64,000 bases of DNA from positions 1-64,000 of the forward strand of contig UQPB01000004.1 of the NCBI GenBank assembly GCA_900542835.1, in the 5' to 3' direction. Below, piece after piece: positions 17,612 through 25,663 of this stretch (position 1 is its first letter; each line of letters begins with the position of its first letter). The translations under genes and the position numbers were made by a program. Origin of the DNA: an uncultured Pelosinus sp. (lineage in GTDB: Bacteria > Bacillota > Negativicutes > Sporomusales > Acetonemataceae). The notes beneath the pieces are model-generated. The model was given only the letters and a program-made list of their open reading frames with translations. It was not told the DNA's origin and made no database searches.

Positions 17612-18091
17612 CTAAAAAAACAGCAGCAGGGCTTTCATTACCCAGATGGAAATCAATGCGTTGACTATGCAAATCAGGGTGATGACGGTAAAGTATTTCG
17701 TATCAACTTCGGCAGTGCCCAGGCAACGGCCGACATTTTGCACCGGATTGCCCATGATGTAAATTGCCGGCAGCAGCGCAGTCACATCGGCAGGGGTCAG
17801 TATTCCCTGCGTATACAAACTGGCGGCTACGCCAACGCCGCCACCCATACTCATGAATGCGGCGACCAGTACTGTGGCGCCTTCCCCCGCCATGCCCCAC
17901 AAGGCCATAACCGGACCGAATAGATTGCCGATTACGGTAAGCAGGCCGGAAACCTGTAACGCTTTAATAAAGATAAACGCCATAATGACGTTTGGCAGCA
18001 TGTTTGTCGTTGCGATGGTAAAGCCGCGCCGGGCACCGTCGACAAATAGATCGACAACGTTTTTCTTGACCACGGTATTGCTGGTAGACAT
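17612..18091 (-). CDS. yjiG: YjiG-like nucleoside-recognition (Gate) membrane protein
   Basis: The protein of about 159 residues is hydrophobic, with the Gate/SpmB-like pattern (NMLPNVIMAFIFIKAL, GGGVGVAASLY, PAIYIMGNPVQNVGRCLG). The second ATG, at 18091, is preferred because AGGAGGT directly abuts the first (18097). Its neighbours are YjiH and IadA, the same trio as in E. coli, where YjiG and YjiH are membrane partners of unknown substrate. Import of isoaspartyl dipeptides is a reasonable inference. Confidence 0.82.
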   Translation of the reverse strand: MSTSNTVVKKNVVDLFVDGARRGFTIATTNMLPNVIMAFIFIKALQVSGLLTVIGNLFGPVMALWGMAGEGATVLVAAFMSMGGGVGVAASLYTQGILTPADVTALLPAIYIMGNPVQNVGRCLGTAEVDTKYFTVITLICIVNALISIWVMKALLLFF

Positions 18092-18102
18092 CGCCATACC
18101 TC

Positions 18103-18774
18103 CTAGTGCCCTGCCCCGAGGCTAGTGGGCATTTGTTTCTTTTGTGTTGCCTTAATATAAAATCGAATCATATTGGCACCGATGATTTTAAAAACGAACA
18201 TCATGATTAACGGCAGTAAAATTGGCACCTGAATAAAAGCAAATAATGCGACACCTGAGCTGAAATAATTGGTCACCGTCGCGCTGGCGCTGATCTGGTA
18301 TGTGGCAAAAACTGTCCGCTCGTCATCGGTCAGATCACCGCTTTCCACCAATTCCTTAATCATGCCGGCGCCGGCGTCCGTACTCTGCAGGTTGGCAATC
18401 AGCGCTAAGCCGCAAATACCGGGAATTCCCATCAACGGCTTTAACAGCGGTGACATAATTTTTTGCGCCACTTTCAGTCCGCCCAGCCCATCGACAACGG
18501 CAATGACCCCCAGCGCGAAAATAACGGCAGGCATCAATTCAATGGCAAAAATAAAGCCGTCGCGCGCACCGCCGCCGCCGCTTCCCCGGAACGTAAACGT
18601 CTTGCCAGCTTCGCCGGCAATTTTGCCGAAGCTGCCATTGAGAACACTAAAGTCAAGCACCTGAGTCCAATCTTTGGCAGAAGCGAATACGCCAGAAAAA
18701 AATACAATCGCGAAAGCGAATACCGCATAGCTTATCCAGCTGATTCGCTCACTCTGGGGTGATTTTTTCTGCAT
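18103..18774 (-). CDS. yjiH: YjiH-like nucleoside-recognition (Gate) membrane protein
   Basis: The 224-residue membrane protein has Gate-domain features (IFAIELMPAVIFALGVIAVVDG, LLKPLMGIPGICGLALIANLQSTDAGAGMIKEL). Its length agrees with E. coli YjiH (about 227). The ATG at 18774 has AAGGAG nine bases upstream; the longer frame to 18840 has no site. It is the first gene of the operon with yjiG and iadA; 11 bp separate the YjiH stop from the preferred YjiG start. A TATAAT on this strand (18818-18823) could be its -10 box. Confidence 0.82.
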   Translation of the reverse strand: MQKKSPQSERISWISYAVFAFAIVFFSGVFASAKDWTQVLDFSVLNGSFGKIAGEAGKTFTFRGSGGGGARDGFIFAIELMPAVIFALGVIAVVDGLGGLKVAQKIMSPLLKPLMGIPGICGLALIANLQSTDAGAGMIKELVESGDLTDDERTVFATYQISASATVTNYFSSGVALFAFIQVPILLPLIMMFVFKIIGANMIRFYIKATQKKQMPTSLGAGH

Positions 18775-19323
18775 AAAGCATCTCTCCTTTTCATTCCGGC
18801 ATTCCGTATTTATGACAATTATACAAAATACCACTTCCATAGAATAAATAGTACGGAGGAATGAACGGAACTTTATTTACTAATATATATTGTTGCAATT
18901 ACAATTTGATAACATATTGTGCTGGTTATCCCTGTTGCCAGACACGGGAGATAATGAAAAAAGAATGATGCTTTGTTATAAGCGGAAAACTGCTGCATCA
19001 CCGATCTCTAATCTGCGGAAATAGCAAAGGTTGGCGTTGCCGTGTCCTTTAGTCCTCGGAATAGTCTGATAAGCACAGAGAAGAATACTATGAACGCAAG
19101 ACCCAAAAGCGGCTAAAGAGGAATTGCGGAGGGCGATCAATCCGGCTTGACACTTCCGGTAAGTATGAATTAGGCTATAGCTAATATCTTACTCGAAAGG
19201 GGCATGACTTATCGGTATAACGCAGTCTGTCTTTTGTGCGTAGCAAGGGCTATTGCAGGAAAGACAAATAAAATGGAATAGCCTTTGCTCAATCCTGATT
19301 CCAGTATAGGAGGGAGCATAAAA
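18775..19323. other. intergenic region between iadA operon and CD3324-like gene
   Basis: On the minus strand, TATAAT (18818-18823) may drive yjiH. On the plus strand, TTGACA at 19147-19152 with a poor -10 may drive the next gene, followed by a 170-bp leader. No gene or known RNA was recognised. Confidence 0.35.
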
Positions 19324-19596
19324 ATGGGCTATAAAAATGCCGGCAATATATTGCCGCAGGGACTGTTGGCTGCAGTACAAGCATATATTGATGGCGAATA
19401 TCTCTATATACCGCGCAAGGAATGCAATAAGCAAGCGTGGGGAACGCTTAGCAAGAGCAAGCAATATTTTTCGGTCAGAAATGCGGCGATACGGGCTGAA
19501 CATCAGGCGGGAATGTCTGTTAAGAAGCTGTCCGCGCAATATTGCTTATCCATCAAGACTATTTATAAAATTATTGTTTCCGGCCGGCCGGGCTGA
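19324..19596 (+). CDS. CD3324-like small protein with helix-turn-helix
   Basis: The 90-residue protein opens with YKNAGNILPQGLLAAVQAYIDG and YIPRK, features of the CD3324/Mor-activator-like family of Firmicutes. It continues with a helix-turn-helix-like end (MSVKKLSAQYCLSIKTIYKII). A DNA-binding role is likely but no target is known. AGGAGGGAG lies eight bases before ATG 19324, which is preferred over the longer frame. A terminator follows at once. Confidence 0.75.
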   Translation: MGYKNAGNILPQGLLAAVQAYIDGEYLYIPRKECNKQAWGTLSKSKQYFSVRNAAIRAEHQAGMSVKKLSAQYCLSIKTIYKIIVSGRPG

Positions 19597-19604
19597 TCAT
19601 GGAA

Positions 19605-19640
19605 AGCGCCACGCGTTAACTGCGTGGCGCTATTTCATTT
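19605..19640 (+). terminator. terminator of the CD3324-like gene
   Basis: A 10-bp perfect stem, AGCGCCACGC/GCGTGGCGCT (19605-19614 with 19622-19631), is followed by ATTTCATTTC. Confidence 0.75.
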
Positions 19641-19714
19641 CTGAGCCAGAGGGAATTTCTTTTTCCGAACAGCGGCTATAATTAATTCATGGGAACACGC
19701 AAAAGGCTCCAATA

Positions 19715-19999
19715 ATGTTTGCCCAATATGCGCAGGAGGATAAAATTGAGGTGCTGGCCTTAACCTGTAACTATAAAGATTGTGCCCATATGGCAGAACC
19801 CGGCTGCGCAGTCAAGGCGGCCGTCGCGGCAGGCCCTCTTTCTGCAAGTCGCTTCGAAAGCTATTTGAAACTGCAAAGAGAAATCGCCTATCAAGGCTTA
19901 GCTTCGCATCAGTTGGAGCAGGAAAAAATCAACAGAATGTTCGGCAGCAAAGGAAAGATGAAGCAATTCCGGCGGCAGGTCAAAACGGAAAAGCGATAG
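19715..19999 (+). pseudogene. 3' fragment of rsgA (ribosome small-subunit GTPase, Zn domain only)
   Basis: From about residue 8 the 94-residue frame matches the C-terminal zinc domain of RsgA: CNYKDCAHMAEPGC holds the Cys-x4-Cys-x-His-x5-Cys ligands. AVKAAVAAGPLSASRFESYLKLQREIAY and a basic tail follow as in full RsgA. The OB-fold and circularly permuted GTPase domain (about 250 residues) are absent upstream; a stop in frame lies near 19679. There is no clear ribosome site. The best reading is a remnant of a truncated gene, though a free-standing zinc domain is not excluded. Confidence 0.7.
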
Positions 20000-20018
20000 A
20001 TTTTGAAGCAGTCCTTTG

Positions 20019-21479
20019 TTAATGCCGGTTATTGCTTATACGACTGCTGAACCCCTGCGCGGCTGCAACGGCGCGCAACGACAGGGCAGTTACAATGAGG
20101 CACAGCCAGGCCAGCCAGTCGCCGGTCAGACTATACAGCGAGCGGCCGCCGCCGGCGGGAAGCTGCCCCAGCAGGGTCGCTTCGCCTGCAGCTGCATTGG
20201 TGGCGGTCGCGCCCAGGATACGGCCGCGGCTGTCGCTGAGCGTCAACAGGCCCCACTGGGCGGCGCGGGCGACGGCCATATTACCTTCCACGCCGCGCAG
20301 GATGGCAATGCGGGCGTGCAGCCAGCCGTCGTCATGAAAATCGAGCGCCGGCACCAGCAGCAGGCCGGCGCCCTGTCTGCTGTATTTCCTGGCCGGCCGG
20401 ACAAAGTCCATGTCTTTGCAGATCGCCAGCCCGGCGGCGGTCCCGGCTATCTCCAGCCAGGCCAGGCTGTCGCCGGGCGTGTAGCGGTTTTCATAGGGCG
20501 GCAGCAGATTCTGCTTGTCATAGGCGGCAGCCGGCGAGCCGTCTGGTGCAAAGGCGACGGCTGTATTGCTCAGCCGCTCCTGCTGGAGGCTGAGGCCGCC
20601 AATGAGGACAACCCTGTTTTTGGCCGCTGTCCGGCTTAACAGCGCCATTCCCGCTGCGCGGTTTTCCGGCGTTAAGAACGCCAGCTTTTCCGGCAGCACG
20701 ACCACCTGGGCTCCGGCAGCGGCCAGCGCGTCCACGCTGCGGCTGTAGTTCTGCAGAGTACGGTTTACGGTTGCGGCGTCCTGGCTGCGCAGTTCCGTCC
20801 TGGTTGCCGGAATAGCGGTCAGGCCGACGGTTACTACCGGACCATCGGCCGGCAGATAGAGCCGGCAGGCCCCAAAAAGCAGTGCTGACACCAGCAGGCA
20901 GCCAGCGGGCAGCAAGACAGGACGATACCTGCTGCCGTGCCGGCGGCAGTGCCAGGCAGCCGCCAGACTGGCGGGAACCAGCATGAGCAGGAAGGTTACG
21001 CCCCAGATGCCGGTTAGAGAAGCCAGTTGAATGACCGGCAGATTGAGCGCCTGCGTATAGGCCAGGCTTGGAAACGTGCCGAACGAGGATGCCAGGGAAC
21101 GGACATAATCAAATGCTGTCCAGGCGGCGGCAAAGGCCAATGGCGCGAAACCGGTCTGCCCGGACCGGACCAGGCTGCGCAGCAGCAGCACCGCCGCGGC
21201 AAAGGCAGCTGCGTTCAGTATGGTTGAGCCGATAAAAAGCGGTAAAGGCAAATAGCCCCACAAATTCAGCGCGCCAAGGCTGCAGGACATAAGCGCGGCC
21301 AGCGCCGCCCGGCCGGCGCCTGTCTGGAAGGCGTACAGGCAGACCGGCAGCGGGGCCAGCCAGGTCAGCGGCCAGTTGTCGTAAAAACCGGTGGAGAAAA
21401 AGAACAGCGCGGCGCTCAGGCCGGCGGCAAAAAGCAGCGGATACGGGAAATGACTCTTCTCAGGCTGTAATGCAGGCAT
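20019..21479 (-). CDS. lnt: apolipoprotein N-acyltransferase-like (Lnt)
   Basis: The 486-residue protein starts with six or so membrane helices, followed by a nitrilase-fold domain and a last C-terminal helix, the Lnt architecture. The catalytic set is visible: Glu in LPEKLAF near 264, Lys in YDKQNLL near 323 and Cys in ICKDMDF near 354. Lnt adds the third acyl chain to lipoproteins, a step typical of bacteria with an outer membrane, which supports a diderm host. GGGAGGATTTTCT precedes the ATG. Base composition is markedly GC-richer than neighbouring genes. It stands alone. Confidence 0.82.
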   Translation of the reverse strand: MPALQPEKSHFPYPLLFAAGLSAALFFFSTGFYDNWPLTWLAPLPVCLYAFQTGAGRAALAALMSCSLGALNLWGYLPLPLFIGSTILNAAAFAAAVLLLRSLVRSGQTGFAPLAFAAAWTAFDYVRSLASSFGTFPSLAYTQALNLPVIQLASLTGIWGVTFLLMLVPASLAAAWHCRRHGSRYRPVLLPAGCLLVSALLFGACRLYLPADGPVVTVGLTAIPATRTELRSQDAATVNRTLQNYSRSVDALAAAGAQVVVLPEKLAFLTPENRAAGMALLSRTAAKNRVVLIGGLSLQQERLSNTAVAFAPDGSPAAAYDKQNLLPPYENRYTPGDSLAWLEIAGTAAGLAICKDMDFVRPARKYSRQGAGLLLVPALDFHDDGWLHARIAILRGVEGNMAVARAAQWGLLTLSDSRGRILGATATNAAAGEATLLGQLPAGGGRSLYSLTGDWLAWLCLIVTALSLRAVAAAQGFSSRISNNRH

Positions 21480-21662
21480 AGAAAATCCTCCCTTGCTATT
21501 CTTCTGGATAAATTCGCCAGGGGCAAAGGAAGTCCTGTAAAATGCCGTTCTGCGGCCAGCTAAGTAAAGCGAATTGAATTATGGATATGTTAGCAGTATG
21601 ATAGAAGCAAAGAGGCGGTTCTTAAAAGCGTTTAGCAACAGGTTTTCGGAGGGGATGACACA

Positions 21663-22529
21663 GTGACCACGCTAGAACAACAAGTAACACACATGTTTGA
21701 ACAAATTGGCGCAGCTGTTAAAAGACCGGCCCTGTTTGAAAAAAGTACGGTTGCATTTTGGGACGAACCGTACATTTCTGAGCAATTGCTAGCGGCCCAT
21801 TTAAACCCCGAAACTGACGGTGCGAGCCGGACCCTAGCCACAATTGAGAAGACGGTTGCGCATCTTACCGAAACAGGGTTATTAAAACCTGATGATTATG
21901 TATTGGACTTGGGATGTGGTCCCGGCTTATACTGCAGCAGACTTAGTCAATTTGGCGTCCGTATGACCGGCATCGATTTTTCCCGGCGTTCAATTGAATA
22001 CGCCCGGAGCAAGGCGCAGGAGCAGGGACTAGCGATTGATTATGTTCATGGCAATTTTTTCGATATCAACTATGATGAGGCGTTTGACAGCGTTTTGCAA
22101 GTATACGGAGAACTGTGTACTTTCTCGGACGAAGAGCGGGACCGGTTGCTGAGAATGGTTCACAAAGCATTGAAACAAGATGGCCTGTTTATTTTTGATG
22201 TTTCCACCCGTGCACTAAGAAAACGCGAAGGCTTAAAGAACAGTTGGCGATGGTGCGAGGGCGGTCTTTGGTATTCGGGCCGACATATCGTTTTCGAACA
22301 GGGATTCGATTATCCGGAGGTTGATACTTGGGTGGACCAATATACAATCCTTCGCGAAGACGGAGTATGCCGAAATTATCATATGTGGTTTCATGACTAT
22401 TCACTGCATTCAATAGCCGAAATACTGGCCCGGCATGGTTTTAGGATTTTGCAGCGGTGGAATAGTCTCACCGGGGAAGCTTACAAGGACGGCGGGGACT
22501 GGATTGCTTTGGCGGCGCAGAAAATATAG
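21663..22529 (+). CDS. class I SAM-dependent methyltransferase
   Basis: The 288-residue protein has a clear methyltransferase motif I, VLDLGCGPGLYCSRL, near residues 80-94. TGIDFSRRSIEYAR and FDVSTR follow. The start is a GTG eight bases after GGAGGGG. The N-terminal 75 residues and the aromatic-rich C-terminal half (WRWCEGGLWYSGRHIVF, NYHMWFHDYS) are those of a poorly studied Firmicute group. The substrate is unknown. It is not related to the first methyltransferase beyond the fold. Confidence 0.85.
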   Translation: MTTLEQQVTHMFEQIGAAVKRPALFEKSTVAFWDEPYISEQLLAAHLNPETDGASRTLATIEKTVAHLTETGLLKPDDYVLDLGCGPGLYCSRLSQFGVRMTGIDFSRRSIEYARSKAQEQGLAIDYVHGNFFDINYDEAFDSVLQVYGELCTFSDEERDRLLRMVHKALKQDGLFIFDVSTRALRKREGLKNSWRWCEGGLWYSGRHIVFEQGFDYPEVDTWVDQYTILREDGVCRNYHMWFHDYSLHSIAEILARHGFRILQRWNSLTGEAYKDGGDWIALAAQKI

Positions 22530-22649
22530 TCAAAAGAAACGCCGCCTTCGTCTGTGGACGATGCAAGCTGCTAAAGAGAACCGCAGTTTTGGCAGTAAAG
22601 TATTTCTGACGCTGCTTTCAGCATGATATTTTATATTGGAGAGGTTTTT

Positions 22650-23336
22650 ATGGCAAGAGAGAATCTGTGCCGTTCCAAAAAACTTATTGCACATATCGTC
22701 ATTTTTTTTGCATTCTGGTCAATATACGCCGTTTTCATTGCCCCGTACGTTAAAGGACAAAACAACCTTCTGTTTAACCTGATAAGTCCAATTATCAAAT
22801 TACTGGTCTGGACGGCTCCTGTGTTGATTATTCTCAGCAGAGAAAAAAAGGATATTGTTAGCTGCTTAAAACTGTATAAGAATAGTGACAATTGTATCCG
22901 CTGGAGTATAATCAGCGGCATAGCTATTGTGGGCTATAATCTCCTGGTAAGTCATTTGTTTTATCAGGACTTTTTCTTCAATCCGTTCTTTGCGTGGCAC
23001 AAATGGCTTGGTGGGGTAATTCTGGTTGGCTTTACTGAAGAAGTGCTTTTTCGGGGCTACTTTCTGCAGCGGTTAATTACTTGCTTTCCGTTCTGGATGG
23101 CCAATGTCATCACTTCGGTATTGTTTCTACTCATCCATTTTCCGGGCTGGTATGCGCATTCGGCCCAGATGGCGCAAGGCGTGTTTGAATGGCTGCTGCT
23201 AATGGCCTTTATTTTCGGATTCAGTTTAGCGGAAGGCTGGTCACTCAGAAAGTCTAATTCATTGTGGCCATGTATCATCATGCATTCCTTAAATAACTTC
23301 ATGTCTTACGCAGTGGTGACAGCAGCTTCCAGATAA
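22650..23336 (+). CDS. CPBP-family intramembrane protease
   Basis: The 228-residue membrane protein carries the three CPBP/Abi motifs: EEVLFRGY near 130-137, a His in LIHFPGW, and MHSLNN near the end. The family includes CAAX proteases and bacteriocin self-immunity proteins. The ATG at 22650 is chosen because GGAGAGG sits six bases upstream. No bacteriocin gene was found beside it; the next element is a small type I toxin locus, a link that may be chance. A terminator follows. Confidence 0.88.
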   Translation: MARENLCRSKKLIAHIVIFFAFWSIYAVFIAPYVKGQNNLLFNLISPIIKLLVWTAPVLIILSREKKDIVSCLKLYKNSDNCIRWSIISGIAIVGYNLLVSHLFYQDFFFNPFFAWHKWLGGVILVGFTEEVLFRGYFLQRLITCFPFWMANVITSVLFLLIHFPGWYAHSAQMAQGVFEWLLLMAFIFGFSLAEGWSLRKSNSLWPCIIMHSLNNFMSYAVVTAASR

Positions 23337-23380
23337 AATGACCTTGCACGTAACCAAGACTGGACTGCTTGGGGTAAAGA

Positions 23381-23414
23381 AAACACTCGCCCTTATCAAA
23401 ACGGGCGAGTGTTT
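23381..23414 (+). terminator. terminator of the CPBP gene
   Basis: A 12-bp perfect stem, AAACACTCGCCC/GGGCGAGTGTTT (23381-23392 with 23403-23414). Confidence 0.75.
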
Positions 23415-23456
23415 CTAGCGAAATGAAAAATCTTTCTTGGCTTTGGGAAAATATGT

Positions 23457-23514
23457 TATACTGACGGTGCAGGCTGCTCGGGGGACGGTTAGCCCCTTCC
23501 TTTTCAGGAAGGGG
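23457..23514 (+). promoter_or_regulatory. toxin promoter and SD-sequestering leader hairpin
   Basis: TATACT (23457-23462) with only a weak -35 should start transcription near 23469. In the leader, CCCCTTCC (23493-23500) pairs perfectly with GGAAGGGG (23507-23514), burying the Shine-Dalgarno of the small toxin ORF. Such folding is typical of type I toxin mRNAs that need processing before translation. Confidence 0.6.
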
Positions 23515-23522
23515 GTGGTGCT

Positions 23523-23600
23523 ATGAGTATCTATGAAGCATTGACATTTGCGATTGCATTTGCCACTCTCATGGTATTAATCACTACCAAAAAGAAATAA
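23523..23600 (+). CDS. putative holin-like (Hol_Tox) type I toxin, 25 aa
   Basis: The ORF encodes MSIYEALTFAIAFATLMVLI plus five more residues, TTKKK. A short polar start, a single hydrophobic helix and a lysine-rich end are the pattern of the Hol_Tox/TxpA-like small membrane toxins of Firmicutes. A strong GGGGGTGG ribosome site precedes it but lies in the leader hairpin. Its mRNA ends in a stable terminator, and a convergent promoter on the other strand overlaps the 3' end. Toxic action on the membrane is inferred from family, not shown. Confidence 0.8.
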   Translation: MSIYEALTFAIAFATLMVLITTKKK

Positions 23601-23709
23601 CCGCCCCTTGCCAGATGGCGATTATTTCTAAATAACGTCAAATCGGGCTAACCGTTTTCCGGTTAGACAGCCTGTGGGGGCTGACGTGCTTGCAACACGT
23701 CAGTCCTTT
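23601..23709 (-). ncRNA. probable antisense antitoxin RNA (type I)
   Basis: On the minus strand TTGCAT (23739-23744), a 17-bp spacer and TATACT (23716-23721) form a good promoter firing leftward from about 23709. The RNA would be complementary to the 3' end of the toxin mRNA, as in TxpA/RatA-like systems. The 3' end of the antisense RNA was not resolved; the left boundary given is nominal. Confidence 0.5.
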
Positions 23710-23713
23710 TCTT
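23648..23713 (+). terminator. toxin mRNA 3' hairpins and terminator
   Basis: CTAACCG/CGGTTAG (23648-23666) precedes an 11-pair stem built on CTGACGTG/CACGTCAG (23681-23703) extended by GGG/TCC and followed by TTTTCTT. Confidence 0.75.
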
Positions 23714-23811
23714 ATAGTATACCCATCGGTATAAGAATATGCAAGCATTCGGGGAAAATCCCTTGCCACAGGCCTGGTTTACTTAAATTTGATGCAGATA
23801 CAGGAACGATG

Positions 23812-23896
23812 CCACGGAGGACACGGAAGTATTTTGCCTGCTTATTAGGTTATGTAAACCTTTTTGTGCTATCCATATACTTCGTGTCCCCTGTGG
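23812..23896. repeat. long imperfect inverted repeat (MITE/REP-like)
   Basis: CCACGGAGGACACGGAAGTAT (23812-23832) is mirrored by ATACTTCGTGTCCCCTGTGG (23877-23896), with a 44-base AT-rich centre. The CCAC-GGAGGACACGGA pattern resembles dispersed palindromic elements seen in many genomes. It fills much of the gap between the toxin locus and the flavin reductase; nothing else is recognised in 23745-23944. Confidence 0.65.
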
Positions 23897-23944
23897 GCAG
23901 CAGGCTCTCGCATTCAGCACTTTTGCGACAGGAGCTTTTTATAG

Positions 23945-24595
23945 CTATTCATATTTCTTGACTATCTCAATTACACCTACTGCCGACAGGTTCCCCTGGC
24001 CATTCAACGGGTTTTGAGGCTGGTGGATATTGAACATAAAGCCATCCCGTCCATAACGGGCATCAACATCCTCGCCATACCGCGCCTCCAGGGCAATGGC
24101 CTGGACCTTGCCGATAATCAGCGCCGACAGTCCTTGCTGCGACAGATCTTGTTCCGTGACCAGACCGCACTCCAGGCTTAAAAAGCTTTCTTTAATACGC
24201 GGAACCCGAATGGTTTTGGCCGGCTCGGGTGTGAAACCGCCGGCTGCAAATTCGTCGATCTCAAAGTCATTGTTGGCAATGGTCTGCTGGCATTGTGTGA
24301 AATAATCCTCACGCAGGAAATTCACACAGAACTCTTTGGTCCGCAGGATATTTTGATATGTATGTGTCCGGCGCAGCAAACCCGGCATAACTGCATAAAA
24401 GCCACCGCCGTCGCTGACAAAGGAACTCCAGGAGTGCAGACAGGCGTTGGGCTGTCCGTTTTCTTTGCAGGTTGAAAGCATAAACAGGGGATGAGGAATG
24501 CCGCAGACAAATTCAAACCAATGAAACAGTTCATACTGTCCGGGCCATTCTTCCTGGAGACAGGCCGGCTTTTGTTCAGTTGCTTCAAACTTCAT
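23945..24595 (-). CDS. flavin reductase-like (flavoredoxin) protein
   Basis: The 216-residue protein has the flavin-reductase-like FMN-binding split barrel. Recognisable pieces are GIPHPLFMLSTCKENGQPNACLHSWSSF and a central RTHTYQNILRTKEFCVNFL, the usual nucleotide- and FMN-contacting segments. It would shuttle electrons through bound FMN; the partner is unknown. AAAGGAGG precedes the ATG. The AraC-type regulator gene lies 90 bp upstream in the same direction and may control it. Confidence 0.85.
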   Translation of the reverse strand: MKFEATEQKPACLQEEWPGQYELFHWFEFVCGIPHPLFMLSTCKENGQPNACLHSWSSFVSDGGGFYAVMPGLLRRTHTYQNILRTKEFCVNFLREDYFTQCQQTIANNDFEIDEFAAGGFTPEPAKTIRVPRIKESFLSLECGLVTEQDLSQQGLSALIIGKVQAIALEARYGEDVDARYGRDGFMFNIHQPQNPLNGQGNLSAVGVIEIVKKYE

Positions 24596-24685
24596 TGCAG
24601 GGGCCTCCTTTTGTCGTTTTTTTAAATTTTATCCTGGCAACCGGCTATTGTATTGTAAAAAAACGACAGGATTAGCAGCAAGGTA

Positions 24686-25510
24686 TTAGCTCCGGGCATA
24701 CTGCAAGGCTGCCAATGGCGCATGTCCCGCAAATTTTTTGAAGCTGTTGATAAAATGTGCCTGGTCGGCAAACCGATAGCGGTAGGCAAGGTCGCTGAAG
24801 CTGTGACTGCGGCCGTAAAGCATGTCCTGCCAGATCATTTGAAACCGGACAATATCGGCAATTTTTTTCGGCGAAGCGCCGGTGCAGTCTGCAAGCAGGC
24901 GCTCTAACTGCCGCGGCCTGACCGTCAGTGTAGCGCATAAATCCGGTACGGCAATCAAGCCTCTGGATTTGATGATGCTATACAGCGCATTCAGGGCAGT
25001 GGGGCTTACAGGTCGCGGATGCTGAAGACGCTGCAGTAAATAGGCTTCGGCTGCAGCTATCCGGTCGCTCAAAGCGGGTCTTGCCAGCAGCGTTTCGGTC
25101 ATTTTGGCCCGGAAGTCGCCAAAATACTGGTCGACATGGGCAAACAGGTTCATTGCTCCTCGCATGCCGGTGTCGGCAAAAACAGTGGCAGCCCAGAAAT
25201 AAAAGCGGATGCCAAAGGTTGAAGTCAGCTCTGTCGGGTCAGCCGTATCCGCCCAAAATGGGGCGTCGTTGATACCGCAGAATATAGCGTTTAGTTTTCC
25301 TGTACTGTGATTGATCGTAACGACAATATCCATGCAGCCGTCCGGAATGACAAGTGTGGGTGCCTGCGGCTTTTTCGCCGCGGCCGGCGGCGTTCCCCAG
25401 AAACAGCGGATATACGGCTTGAGCCGGTCATCTGGAGGAATCTCCCGATAATCCGAGGTATGGCGGGGCCTGGCGATGATAGGATAAAACAAATCGGAAA
25501 GAGCTTGCAT
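24686..25510 (-). CDS. AraC-family transcriptional regulator
   Basis: The 274-residue protein has an N-terminal sensing domain (IPPDDRLKPYIRCFWG, LVIPDGCMDIVV) of the DUF6597 type common in AraC relatives. It ends in an AraC helix-turn-helix pair (SFSDLAYRYRFADQAHFINSFKKFAGHAP). GGGAGGTG precedes the ATG. Same-strand placement just upstream of the flavin reductase suggests regulation of that gene or its own; the inducer is unknown. Confidence 0.88.
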   Translation of the reverse strand: MQALSDLFYPIIARPRHTSDYREIPPDDRLKPYIRCFWGTPPAAAKKPQAPTLVIPDGCMDIVVTINHSTGKLNAIFCGINDAPFWADTADPTELTSTFGIRFYFWAATVFADTGMRGAMNLFAHVDQYFGDFRAKMTETLLARPALSDRIAAAEAYLLQRLQHPRPVSPTALNALYSIIKSRGLIAVPDLCATLTVRPRQLERLLADCTGASPKKIADIVRFQMIWQDMLYGRSHSFSDLAYRYRFADQAHFINSFKKFAGHAPLAALQYARS

Positions 25511-25599
25511 CGGCTACACCTCCCGCCGGCTTTGCCGGTTTGATCTTATTCATCATTATATCATCATTGTATCATTACTCGAATCCTATTGTCTGTGGA

Positions 25600-25629
25600 T
25601 TGGAAGGATATACCGGTAAGTGCTATACT
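25600..25629 (+). promoter_or_regulatory. beta-lactamase promoter
   Basis: TTGGAA (25600-25605), an 18-bp spacer and TATACT (25624-25629), 35 bp before the GTG start. Confidence 0.6.
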
Positions 25630-25663
25630 AAGCTTGAACAGCAATTCAGGGGAGGCGTTAATT

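Noticed and set aside
20016..20639. 207-codon plus-strand ORF opposite lnt
   Set aside because: It is a GC-rich shadow of lnt with low-complexity composition; lnt has catalytic residues and membrane helices.
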